Shown here one piece after another: positions 7,017 to 14,808 of a stretch of 64,000 bases of DNA (position 1 is the stretch's first letter; every line of letters begins with the position of its first letter). The stretch lies in NCBI RefSeq assembly GCF_039535115.1, contig NZ_BAAAWO010000001.1, forward strand, positions 806,001 to 870,000, read 5' to 3'. A program made the translations under genes and the position numbers. This DNA comes from Paeniglutamicibacter sulfureus. Lineage in GTDB: Bacteria; Actinomycetota; Actinomycetes; Actinomycetales; Micrococcaceae. The notes under the pieces were generated by a model that ran no database searches, was not told where the DNA came from, and worked only from the letters and a program-made list of their open reading frames with translations.

Positions 7017-7060
7017 GACCCCAGTCCTACGTGAGTAAACTCGAACGTAAGACTGGGGTC
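7017..7060. terminator. Hairpin terminator downstream of the 7083-7433 gene
   Basis: GACCCCAGTCCTACGT (7017-7032) pairs with 7045-7060 over 16 bp with one mismatch, loop 12 nt. It lies 22 bp beyond the stop codon (7083-7085) of the minus-strand gene and is followed leftward by TTTTCAATTTCC. The hairpin could also stop transcription coming out of the IS. Confidence 0.7.
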
Positions 7061-7082
7061 GTATGTTGTGGGCTGCTGCCGG

Positions 7083-7433
7083 TTAGACAGCTGCACCTGG
7101 GCGAAAGTTCTTGCGTCGGCCTTTCAGGCCATCCGCGTTGTCCAGCACTTCCTGAATCTTGGGAGAGAGCTTGTTGAACTCTTCCAAGGTCACGACGAGC
7201 TCAACAATTTCAGTCCCGTGGCGAAGCTCCAGTTGAACCAGATCTTCAAGGGGCTTCAAACCCTTCAGCTCATCCGGCAATGCGTCGAACTGGACCGACT
7301 CCTCAAGGCCTGGATGGGTACGGACAACCACGTTCGTGAACGCGTCGTCCTTACCTTCCTTGCCCGATAGATCAGATACCTTGCGACTTACCCATGCCCC
7401 CGACTCACCTACTTTCATGTGCGTAGCAATCAC
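7083..7433 (-). CDS. Hypothetical small protein of the island
   Basis: Function not recognised. The 116-residue acidic/basic product has W-S-KVSDLSGKEGKDDAF, VVVRTHPGLEESVQFDALPDELKGL and EFNKLSPKIQEVLDNADG, ending in a basic RRKNFRPGAAV tail. The pattern resembles uncharacterised proteins of actinobacterial plasmids and phages, without a named family. GTG 7433 gives MIATHMKVGESG; ATG 7418 is an equally good start because neither has a clear ribosome-binding site. An intrinsic terminator follows at 7017-7060. The upstream 100 bp are AT-rich and should hold its promoter. Confidence 0.5.
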   Translation of the reverse strand: MIATHMKVGESGAWVSRKVSDLSGKEGKDDAFTNVVVRTHPGLEESVQFDALPDELKGLKPLEDLVQLELRHGTEIVELVVTLEEFNKLSPKIQEVLDNADGLKGRRKNFRPGAAV

Positions 7434-7537
7434 TGGTTGCGATCACTTCTGCGCATGATTATGAGACTTCACATTGTTTTGTCAATACTATTGCTGTAAT
7501 AAAATTACCAAGAACGATTCAGTTTCCACACTCAACA

Positions 7538-8482
7538 CTAGCTAGAGGAGATTTTGCTCGCAGGTTTCACCGGAACTCTGAATCGCTGATTTGAGACACC
7601 AGAAGGATCTACGTATTCAAACCTGACCGGACCCGGAACAAGATCGCGACTGCTAAGGAAATCGAATACAGTTCCTTCTTCGTCGTCCGACATCTTTTGC
7701 GGCAAGAAGATGACGGTCGTTCCGTCAAGTGACTGATCAACCCCCACCGAGCTGTAGCCAAGAGAGTCCAGAGCTTCAGCGACTGCGGTACTCGACCCAC
7801 CACGTTTACGCGATTTTCCTGAACTGATTGTGTGAGAGATCGAAGATATTCTCCGGTCATCAATTGCGTTCTTCAGTCTCGTGTCTGAGCGGTTCATGTC
7901 GCGCATGGTCTCGAGTATCTCAGCCAACATATCCTCGGGCGATCGCGGCGCTACGGGGTCCGGAAGCGCTACGGGGTCGGCCTCATCCTCATACTTATCA
8001 TTCACTTCGACCAACTTCGATTCCAGCGCTGGCCAACATACTTTAAAACCACGATCCAGGAGTTCAACACTTCTACTGTCGTCGCCTAATGCTTCATTGA
8101 TCGAGGAAACCAGATCATGGAAACCCGCGCGCGTGGGCATCGTTGCCTGGTAGCTGGCCAGCGGGCCGACCAGGTCAACGGCCTTCTTAAAATCGATGAG
8201 CAATGGTGCGACTCGGGATTCTGCCCCGCCAACCTTCTTGGATAGAGCGCCGGCTTCAAAATTAAGCCACTGTGCGTGCTGGTTCCTAGGCGTCGCGACG
8301 ATGATGCCGAAACTCGTGCCATTCAGTTCTTTCTCCAGTTGCTGGTTCCACTTCAAGCCAGCGCGGAGACCTTCAGAGCTTATCCATGGCTCCACGGAAT
8401 TTAGGACCGTTGGCAACCATTCATGCAAAACTTCAGCCACTGCATGACTTTTCTTACCTGACCAACTGATAAAGACCTTCAA
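7538..8482 (-). CDS. TIR-domain protein (predicted NAD-cleaving immune effector)
   Basis: The 314-residue product has an N-terminal TIR domain (about 1-125): strand A KVFISWSG, an SLRAGLKW-like loop near residues 36-45, FGIIVATPRNQHAQWLNFEAGAL with Glu76 in the position of the catalytic glutamate. Bacterial TIR domains commonly hydrolyse NAD+ or make signalling nucleotides in phage defence. Residues 150-230 are an Asp/Pro-rich and charged linker; residues 230-314 form a separate C-terminal domain (STAVAEALDSLGYSSVGVD, TVIFLPQKMSDDEEG, RFEYVDPSG) that was not recognised. Start is TTG 8482 behind GGGGGAG. A membrane protein gene lies upstream on the same strand. Confidence 0.8.
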   Translation of the reverse strand: MKVFISWSGKKSHAVAEVLHEWLPTVLNSVEPWISSEGLRAGLKWNQQLEKELNGTSFGIIVATPRNQHAQWLNFEAGALSKKVGGAESRVAPLLIDFKKAVDLVGPLASYQATMPTRAGFHDLVSSINEALGDDSRSVELLDRGFKVCWPALESKLVEVNDKYEDEADPVALPDPVAPRSPEDMLAEILETMRDMNRSDTRLKNAIDDRRISSISHTISSGKSRKRGGSSTAVAEALDSLGYSSVGVDQSLDGTTVIFLPQKMSDDEEGTVFDFLSSRDLVPGPVRFEYVDPSGVSNQRFRVPVKPASKISSS

Positions 8483-8671
8483 GATGCTCCCCCTGCTTGC
8501 GATGAATACTCGAACAAGCTTATCAACAGAGCATTGAGAGAAGCCTCCTTAATACGCGCAGGTTGCGGGGAGTACCATTTTACTCTTTACCTAGCTGTAC
8601 AAATTGATATAATTAAATGTAAATGAATGCAATGTTCAATCTACAGAAATACGTGAAGAAATCGACAGCGG

Positions 8672-9475
8672 CTAGCGGTGTTCCTGCGAAGGTTGATCCG
8701 AGTCAAGCTCAAGAGGTGGCGGCTCTTCTTGTGAATCGCGTGTAGACGTATCTTCAAACGAGCGCTTTAACTCTTCGCGCTGAGTTTCGTTGATCGCCCG
8801 GAACCGGAGTGCTGCGTCTCTGCGTTTCGCATCCTTTTCGTCGCCCGACCGGACCCAAACTTGGAGTCCGCGGGGAGTTTCACTCCATTTCTTTTGAAGG
8901 GTACTCATGTCCTTCACGGCTTTAGCCAGATCATGAACGCCGAGCGTATCCATGAATCGCTTCGTTTTCAGCGGTGCCCAATCCAAGATCGCCCGACTCC
9001 TTAGCTCGACGTCCTCCAACCCCTTGAACGTCACTTCGACTTCGTGTCGGTCTGCCAATATTTTGTTCTTCGACCGCTCATGGCTCACATCCCAAATAGT
9101 TCTCCATTCCTGCCCAGGGGCCAAAAACGGAATCACGGCGGGAATATCTACATCATCGACCTCCTCGCGATTCACATCGCCCGTTCGTTGAATCGCTGGA
9201 TCACTAACGAACTTGACGTCATAGGCCGGCGTCGGACCAAAGTTCTTGATTACAATCTCTTGAATAAACGGCGAAGCAGCTGGTTCCATATATGCCACTA
9301 CGGCTGGTTCCGACTTCTTCCTTTCGATGTCATCGAGTTGACGTCGTGCCTTCTTCGATTCACTTACCTGGCCCCGCGCATAGAACAACGCCCATACCGC
9401 GACTCCTAATGTCAGAACCGTGGCCGCAGCAGATATCCAGTCCGTAATTGATGGTGGGCCAACTACAAGTGTCAT
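8672..9475 (-). CDS. Single-pass membrane protein, uncharacterised, upstream of the TIR gene
   Basis: The 267-residue product has an N-terminal membrane anchor (about 9-30, WISAAATVLTLGVAVWALFYA) followed by a charged helix and a soluble domain with IQEIVIKNFGPTPAYDVKF and F-APGQEWRTIWD, a beta-sandwich-like pattern seen in many uncharacterised actinobacterial membrane proteins. The C-terminal 60 residues are highly charged and probably disordered. Start ATG 9475 is preceded by GGGGGAG. It shares strand with the TIR gene 189 bp downstream, but the AT-rich gap may hold a separate promoter. Its role beside a TIR effector is unknown. Confidence 0.55.
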   Translation of the reverse strand: MTLVVGPPSITDWISAAATVLTLGVAVWALFYARGQVSESKKARRQLDDIERKKSEPAVVAYMEPAASPFIQEIVIKNFGPTPAYDVKFVSDPAIQRTGDVNREEVDDVDIPAVIPFLAPGQEWRTIWDVSHERSKNKILADRHEVEVTFKGLEDVELRSRAILDWAPLKTKRFMDTLGVHDLAKAVKDMSTLQKKWSETPRGLQVWVRSGDEKDAKRRDAALRFRAINETQREELKRSFEDTSTRDSQEEPPPLELDSDQPSQEHR

Positions 9476-9745
9476 CCTTCTCCCCCAATTTCGCTAACAC
9501 GATCGTGCCCGTCAGCAGCCTGGTTGACTGCCTCGATCAATCCCTAATAAATGGCTCGATCACCAGCGCTCATCTTCTCACCACCATGGGACACATAACT
9601 CAGCAGCCTCTATCGCCAGTGCGTTCCAGGCCTTCCGTACAAGGCTCTCATTCATCTGGCAAACCTAGCAATCCCGGGGCTTTTTTTGGCCATGATTCCC
9701 CTGTTTTCGGGGCGCTGACGCTTGAGGGTGTTTCGCGTACTCTTG
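9476..9745. other. Non-coding right edge of the accessory island
   Basis: No gene is supportable here. Sequence composition changes from island-like to high GC near 9650-9750. On the minus strand the comM fragment continues through its Walker-B LDE into an unrelated 26-residue tail (QEYAKHPQASAPRKQ...) that stops near 9665. The fusion point at about 9746 therefore marks a recombination junction. No integrase, tRNA or obvious att repeat was found. Confidence 0.4.
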
Positions 9746-10008
9746 CTCGTCCAGGGAAAGGACGCCCCGATGGGCACGGGAGGCGGCACCGGGCCGCGGG
9801 ATGCCGCTGCCGCCGCGAATCAGCGTCACCATGGACGCCTGTGGTGCGGGGATTCGAAGGGCGGCCTGCGCAACAGTGAGGTGATGGGACGCCCTTCGGC
9901 CGCCAGCGAGTGAACGGCAATGGTTTCCAGCGTCTGGGCGTCGTCAAGGTCAAGGAGCAGCCCCGGCAGGAGCTGCGCGAGCATCGTCTTCCCTGCCCGG
10001 GGAGGAGT
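9746..10008 (-). pseudogene. Fragment of a second, divergent comM (Walker A to Walker B only)
   Basis: Read on the minus strand this gives PPRAGKTMLAQLLPGLLLDL, then LETIAVHSLAAEGRPITSLLRRPPFESPHH and, after a frameshift, GGSGIPRPGAASRAHRGVLSLDE. Each segment matches the intact comM product (10658-12208) between its PPGAGKT and VLFLDE motifs. Nucleotide identity looks around 80 percent with indels, so it is not a recent duplicate. Both sides end abruptly: Walker A is altered (PPRAGKT) and the LDE joins an unrelated tail. It is a remnant of another comM lineage or an old insertion scar. Confidence 0.8.
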
Positions 10009-10067
10009 GTGTATCGGTCTGGTGATGTGCTCGTAAACGAACGAAAAGCGAGCTTCAGATCCCTGCC

Positions 10068-10327
10068 AGCACGCCAATGTCGCGTCGAATCTGGCCGACC
10101 CGTAATGGATCCTCGCACCGCCTTGCCCGGCCTGGCCGAGCTCGGCCGCCAGGTCGGGGCGAGCGAGCGCATACTCTCCCACCTGTTCCGCGACGAAGTC
10201 GGCATGGGCAACCCCGTGTGGCGCAACCAGCTCCGACTGCGCCTGGCGACCCTGATGCTCGCTGAGGGCAGGACGGATACTCCGACTGCCAGGGCCTGCG
10301 ACTATTCCTCCGCCAGTGCATGGCGAG
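10068..10327 (+). pseudogene. AraC-family regulator, DNA-binding domain fragment
   Basis: The segment encodes DPRTALPGLAELGRQVGASE..RILSHLFRDEVGM.NPVWRNQLRLRLATLMLAEGRTDTPTARACDYSSASAW, a nearly complete AraC/XylS helix-turn-helix pair. Upstream the match (NVASNLADP) is in another frame, and downstream it ends at SAW, where an F-x-x-F-R helix is expected. The ligand-binding domain is missing. The fragment is joined directly to a permease fragment. Confidence 0.65.
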
Positions 10328-10339
10328 TCTGCGTAGGCA

Positions 10340-10633
10340 ACTCCAGCCCAGGACTCGCGGATCATCCTGCAGGTCGAACTTCCCCTGGCGCTGCCGCTAA
10401 TCCTGGGCGGGATGCGCGGGGCGATCCTGCAGGTCGTGGCCACGGCCACGATCGCCGCCTACGTGAACTTGGGTGGGCTGGGCCGCTACATCTTCGACGG
10501 GCTGGCCCTCTTCGACTACGGCGAGGTGTTGGTCGGTGCCGTGCTGGTCACCGGCCTCGCACTGGTGCTCGACGGATTGCTGGCCCTGCTGGCCAAGGCA
10601 GTGTCCCCTGCCCGTCGATCAATCGACCGATAA
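10340..10633 (+). pseudogene. 3' fragment of an osmoprotectant-type ABC transporter permease (OpuCB/ProW-like)
   Basis: About 90 codons are readable: DSRIILQVELPLALPLILGG, then a membrane stretch QVVATATIAAYVNLGGLGRYIFDGLALFDYGE and a second one before the stop. ELPLALPLILGG corresponds to the EAA-loop region and what follows to the last membrane helices of glycine betaine/choline permeases. The first two thirds of the gene are absent. The fragment fuses to the AraC remnant, and its stop is 25 bp from the end of comM. Confidence 0.7.
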
Positions 10634-10657
10634 GTTGGCATTCCTCGGCGAACGCGG

Positions 10658-12208
10658 CTATCCCACGTCGCCCTTGCCGTGCTGGCGCAGCTGGATGGCC
10701 ACATCCACGTCGTCCGACGTGGGGCAGGCGTGGGAGTTCAGGTCGGCGATTGACCACGCGATGCGCAGCACCCTGTCGTAGCCGCGTGCACTGAGCCGCA
10801 GCGACTCCGTGGCCCGGTTCAGTCCGGCCAAGGTGGCCGTCAGCAGGCGCAGCTCGTTGCGCAGGATCGACCCGGGGACCTCCGCGTTGGTGCCAATACC
10901 CCAGCGCTTGAGCCGATCACGTGCCGCCGTACGGGCCTCGCCCACGCGCGCCGCGACCACGGCGGAGGATTCGCCGGTTCCACGCCCGGCCAGTTCCCGG
11001 GCAGAGAGCTGCGGAACGAAGAGCTGCATGTCAATCCGGTCCAGCAGCGGACCCGAGAGCCTGGCCAGGTAGCGGCGGCGCTGCATCGGGGTACAGGTGC
11101 AGTCGGTGCCCTTACCCAGGTTCCGCCCGCACGGACACGGGTTGGCGGCCAGCAGGAGCTGGAACCGTGCCGGGTAGCTGGCGGTGCCGGATGCCCGGTG
11201 CAGGGTGAGCACGCCGGATTCCAGCGGCTGGCGCAGCGCGTCCAGGGCCGTAGCCGAAAATTCCGGTGCCTCGTCCAGGAAAAGCACGCCTCGATGCGCG
11301 CGCGAGGCGGCGCCGGGCCGTGGGATGCCGCTGCCTCCGCCGATCAGCGCCACCATGGAGGCGCTGTGGTGCGGGGATTCGAAGGGCGGGCGGCGCAACA
11401 AGGAATTGATGGGTCGCCCGCCGGACGACAAAGAATGCACGGCCGTGGTTTCCAGCGCCTGGGCGTCGTCAAGGTCCGGCAGCAAACCGGGCAGGCGCTG
11501 GGCGAGCATGGTCTTCCCGGCCCCGGGAGGCCCGGTGAAGAGCAGGTGGTGGCCGCCGGCGGCTGCCACCTCCAACGCGTACCGTCCCTGGGCCTGGCCC
11601 ACCACCTCGGAGAGGTCCATGGCCGGTGTGCGGGTTGCCGACCATCTGGCGTTCTTCCGTGAGGGCGAGTCGTGCCGCGCCCGGTACCGGAGATCCAGCG
11701 GATCGGCGCCGCATTCGGCAAGCACCTGGGACAGGTGGGCGTAGGACCGTACCGTGGCCCCGGCAACCAGCTTCGCCTCTGCCTGGTTCTCGGTGGCGAC
11801 CACGACGTTCGGGTAGCCGTCCCGCACGGCCGCCATGACGGCCGGAAGCACCCCGGAAACGGGACGCAACGATCCGTCAAGCCCGAGTTCGGCAAGGTAG
11901 ACAACGCCCGGGGCCGGGGCGATGGACCGGTCCGCGGCCAGCGCCGCCAGCAGGATCGCCAGGTCGAATCCGGAGCCGCGCTTGTGCAGCGTCGCGGGCG
12001 TCAGGTTCACCGTGAGGCGGCGGTTGGGCAGCGGGATGCCGGAGTTGCGGGCCGCGGAGCGGATGCGCTCGCGCGATTCGTTGAGTGCCGCGTCGGGCAG
12101 CCCCAGCAGGATGAAGGCGGGGATGCCGTTGCCCACGTCGGCTTCCACCTCGATGATCTGGCCATTGAGACCGGTCAGGCCGATGCCGAGGGTGCGGGCC
12201 AGGCTCAC
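10658..12208 (-). CDS. comM: YifB/ComM family Mg-chelatase-like AAA+ ATPase
   Basis: The 516-residue protein has the N-terminal ChlI-like domain (about 20-145, GLPDAALNESRERIRSA; NLTPATLHKRGSGFDL), a central Mg-chelatase AAA+ core with Walker A GPPGAGKTML and Walker B GVLFLDE, a zinc-like cluster in NPCPCG...CTCTP, and the C-terminal Mg_chelatase_C region (R--LSARGYDRVLRIAWSIADL). ComM is a hexameric helicase that aids branch migration during natural transformation. Start is GTG 12208, which overlaps the yraN stop by GTGA; the frame is open further upstream but inside yraN. It is complete, unlike the fragment at 9746-10008. Confidence 0.92.
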   Translation of the reverse strand: MSLARTLGIGLTGLNGQIIEVEADVGNGIPAFILLGLPDAALNESRERIRSAARNSGIPLPNRRLTVNLTPATLHKRGSGFDLAILLAALAADRSIAPAPGVVYLAELGLDGSLRPVSGVLPAVMAAVRDGYPNVVVATENQAEAKLVAGATVRSYAHLSQVLAECGADPLDLRYRARHDSPSRKNARWSATRTPAMDLSEVVGQAQGRYALEVAAAGGHHLLFTGPPGAGKTMLAQRLPGLLPDLDDAQALETTAVHSLSSGGRPINSLLRRPPFESPHHSASMVALIGGGSGIPRPGAASRAHRGVLFLDEAPEFSATALDALRQPLESGVLTLHRASGTASYPARFQLLLAANPCPCGRNLGKGTDCTCTPMQRRRYLARLSGPLLDRIDMQLFVPQLSARELAGRGTGESSAVVAARVGEARTAARDRLKRWGIGTNAEVPGSILRNELRLLTATLAGLNRATESLRLSARGYDRVLRIAWSIADLNSHACPTSDDVDVAIQLRQHGKGDVG

Positions 12209-12564
12209 GATTCCACCCCGATCAGGTGTTCTATGCCCGGTTCGCGTCCCGGTGCCATGAGGATCGCCACCACGTCCACGCGCACGGTGTGCGGATTGCG
12301 GCGGTGGGTCACGCACCAGCGCCGCACCAGGCGTGAGAGCCTGCGCAGCTTCTGCGGGTTGACCGCCTCGGCCGGGTGCCCGAAGCCCATCGAGCTGCGC
12401 GTCTTGACCTCCACCCCGACGACCTGGCCGTCCGTTTCAGCGACGATGTCCAGCTCGCCGAAGTTGCAGCGCCAATTGCGTTCCAGAACCGTGTATCCGG
12501 CGCCGGTGAGATAGGTCGCGGCAAGTTCCTCGCCCGCGGCGCCCAGTTCCTGGTTGTGGCCCAT
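12205..12564 (-). CDS. YraN family protein (UPF0102, nuclease-like fold)
   Basis: The 119-residue product begins MGHNQELGAAGEELAATYL at ATG 12564 after GAGAGGAG. It carries the family core: E in GEELAA, NWRCNFGELDIVAETDG and VVGVEVKTRSS, a PD-(D/E)XK-like arrangement. Function is unproven, but the gene is often next to comM and rnhB, which suggests DNA processing. The comM start overlaps its stop. The 60 extra codons open upstream have no ribosome-binding site or family similarity. Confidence 0.9.
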   Translation of the reverse strand: MGHNQELGAAGEELAATYLTGAGYTVLERNWRCNFGELDIVAETDGQVVGVEVKTRSSMGFGHPAEAVNPQKLRRLSRLVRRWCVTHRRNPHTVRVDVVAILMAPGREPGIEHLIGVES

Positions 12565-13126
12565 CAGCAGACTCCTCTCCGTTCTGGGCCGCACGTCGCT
12601 CGTCGGAAGACGGTTGAACGGAAGCGGCCTGATGTCAAGGGTGCGCGCCTCGGCACGGCAACGAAGCCCAACCGGACAGAGGTGTGGATAAGCGCGAATC
12701 CCTTCCGGCGAGCGCGACGTCATGCCGTGTAGCCCGGGCGGCACAGATGGAGATGCGTCTTCATCCTAGGCATCGGCCACAGCCAGGTGCCATCTACTTC
12801 AGCTACAGGTTCCTGCGGACCGCCCTAACCAAGCCCTCGGTAGCCAGGAGAGAGTCCGCCGAGGAAGCCTCCCGCTGATCCCTCCATAAGTACGAAATCC
12901 ACTCCGGTGGGAATCGTCTTGTTCAGCCAGCAAACCTGACGTTCCCGCGACGCAAGGCATCGCTCCTGAGTTCGGCCACGCCGAAACTGCGTTCGTCGCC
13001 GAACAAGACATCAGTGGGAATCTCAGCCGAAGGTACCGGACAGCGCCAGCGTGGTGATCGTTTCTACCTGACCGCACCGTTCCAAGGGCCCGGCCGCGAA
13101 GGTGCCCGGCACCCAGCGCCCGGGAC
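12565..13126. other. Intergenic region between yraN and the 13127-14095 gene
   Basis: About 560 bp without a supportable gene. It should hold the promoter for yraN-comM on the minus strand. Sequence near 12890-13080 is less G/C-biased than neighbouring genes and shows no recognisable product in six frames. Confidence 0.4.
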
Positions 13127-14095
13127 TCACATATCCGGCTCCCGGGGCCCGAAGGCGCGGATGCGGCCGGCTGCCCCACGCAGCACGGAGGTCTCCAACC
13201 GGAACTGGACCTCCAGGGGTTCGGTGCTGCCGTCGGCGGCAATTGCGTCGTGAACGGTGAGGGTCCCGGTGAGCTCTTCGGCCTCCGGTGCGGGATGGAT
13301 CCAGAATTGGTGGCTCAGCGTGTAGCAGTGCGGGCCCACGTTCCCGTCGGCCCGGTGCGGAGAGCAACGCTGCGGCGCGCCTGTGGCCGCATTGCCCAGC
13401 TGCAGGGAGATCTCGACGTTTCCGTGCTGTTCGTTGCTGCGGCGGAACCAGATCAGCCCGTCTTCGCGCGGTCCGCGCACGTTGACGTAGTCGACCATCA
13501 GCAGCCACCCGTTGCCGAAGACCTGCGCGGTGTCCAGCCGTACGAACTCGGCGGGGGTTTGGTGGATCACCCGGTCCAGGACCACGGTTGCACCGAGCTC
13601 GGTGGGGCGTGGCCAATGCGTGTCGTCGGCATCCTCGGTGGACTCGTTGGCGGCGAGCAGTGCCGCCCATTCTTCCGGGGCGGGGGCCTCGTCCGGGAGG
13701 GACCGATCCACCGGCACCTCAGGCAGGCCCTCGCCGGTGTACACCTGGTGCGCCTCCAAGAGCTCGGCCAGCGCCACATGGACGCCCCGGGAGGCAGCGA
13801 TCAGCTCCGGTGCCAGCTCTGGCCGGCGCAGGGCATCTGAGATCCGTCCCTGGCGGTCCTCCAGTGCCTGGGCGTAGTCCAGCAGTGCCGCGTTCAGGGC
13901 GGGGATGGAAGCGTCGAAGGCGCGCTTTCCGACCTCGGGATCGTGCTCGACGCCGCCGAACTCGAAGGACAGCGAGCTGTCCTCAGAGTGGCCACCGGCG
14001 AGGAACCCGAAGTCCTCGGGTTCGGGTTCTTCCCCGTGGGCATCCCCCGGTCCGTTTGGGTCCTCGGGGTCGGGCTTGCCTGGCTGCTCGGTCAT
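13127..14095 (-). CDS. Hypothetical protein, last gene of the SH3b/GGCT operon
   Basis: Function not recognised. The 322-residue product starts with a very acidic, Pro/Gly-rich region (residues 1-45), then a helical part (ALNAALLDYAQALEDRQGR) and a C-terminal half with many aromatic strands (GNGWLLMVDYVNVRGPREDGLIWFRR, HCYTLSHQFWIHPAP). No signal peptide or membrane segment is visible, so it should be cytoplasmic. It follows the DUF4352-like gene by 54 bp on the same strand and may be part of that operon. Codon use is typical for the genome. Confidence 0.6.
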   Translation of the reverse strand: MTEQPGKPDPEDPNGPGDAHGEEPEPEDFGFLAGGHSEDSSLSFEFGGVEHDPEVGKRAFDASIPALNAALLDYAQALEDRQGRISDALRRPELAPELIAASRGVHVALAELLEAHQVYTGEGLPEVPVDRSLPDEAPAPEEWAALLAANESTEDADDTHWPRPTELGATVVLDRVIHQTPAEFVRLDTAQVFGNGWLLMVDYVNVRGPREDGLIWFRRSNEQHGNVEISLQLGNAATGAPQRCSPHRADGNVGPHCYTLSHQFWIHPAPEAEELTGTLTVHDAIAADGSTEPLEVQFRLETSVLRGAAGRIRAFGPREPDM

Positions 14096-14149
14096 CTGCG
14101 TGGATTTCTTTCTGGTGCATGGCTCGGGGCTGGGGCAGTTGGTTCCGGA

Positions 14150-14806
14150 CTAGCCGCCGTAGGGCCAGGACCAGCCGCCGTTGTCCTCGGGGTCGTAGGC
14201 GACCTTCCCGGTTAGCGCATCCACGTCGAGGACGACCTTGCCCTTGACGCTTTGGCCCGGGTTGACCACCGGCGGCAGCAACACCGAATCATCGAAGCAG
14301 CCCCAGGCCGTTTCCGAGGTGACGTTGCGGTCCGCGGACCCGCTGGAGGTGGTCACCGAGAACGCCTCGGCGACCAGCGGCATGTACAGCTCCTGTGCCC
14401 CGCCACCGACCTTCGAGGAGACGGAGGCTGCCAGGGTCGCCTCGACGTCCAGGACCAGGAACTTGGTGCGCATCGGCTTGAGTGTCTGGTTCCCCACGCG
14501 TGACGTGCACTGGCCCAGCAACTGGGTGTTGGTGACCTCGATGGTGAAATAGTTCTTGTTCGTCTCTTCATCGACCAGGCCGGCCTTTTCGCCCGCCTTT
14601 TTCTGGACGTTGTCGAACCTGTCGGTCTTCACCTCGGAGCCGGTGGACGGATCGACTTCGGCGATTGCGGGGCCCGCGACGAGGTCGCCGGGGAGCTCCC
14701 ACTCCGTGCTGTTGGCGGCACCGGCCATCCCGATGCCCCAGGCCGCGAGGCCGACGGCTGCAACGCCTGAAACGACGCCGGTGGCGATCTTGCCCTGCTT
14801 TTTCAT
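14150..14806 (-). CDS. Secreted DUF4352-like (Ig-fold) protein
   Basis: The 218-residue product begins MKKQGKIATGVVSGVAAVGLAAWGIGMAGA, a Sec-type signal or N-terminal anchor ending near AGA-AN. The rest is a beta-rich domain with YFTIEVTNTQLLGQC, FLVLDVEATLAAS and PPVVNPGQSVKGKVVLDVD, the layout of DUF4352-type immunoglobulin-like extracellular domains; C in LLGQC and WGCFDD may form a disulfide. It starts only 2 bp after the SH3b-GGCT stop. A truncated paralogue with almost the same last 60 residues lies at 16501-16935 on the other side of the SH3b-GGCT gene. Confidence 0.65.
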   Translation of the reverse strand: MKKQGKIATGVVSGVAAVGLAAWGIGMAGAANSTEWELPGDLVAGPAIAEVDPSTGSEVKTDRFDNVQKKAGEKAGLVDEETNKNYFTIEVTNTQLLGQCTSRVGNQTLKPMRTKFLVLDVEATLAASVSSKVGGGAQELYMPLVAEAFSVTTSSGSADRNVTSETAWGCFDDSVLLPPVVNPGQSVKGKVVLDVDALTGKVAYDPEDNGGWSWPYGG

Positions 14807-14808
14807 GG

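Noticed and set aside
9600..9745. tRNA or integrase attachment site at the island edge
   Set aside because: No cloverleaf, no integrase gene and no direct repeat of useful length could be found within the window.
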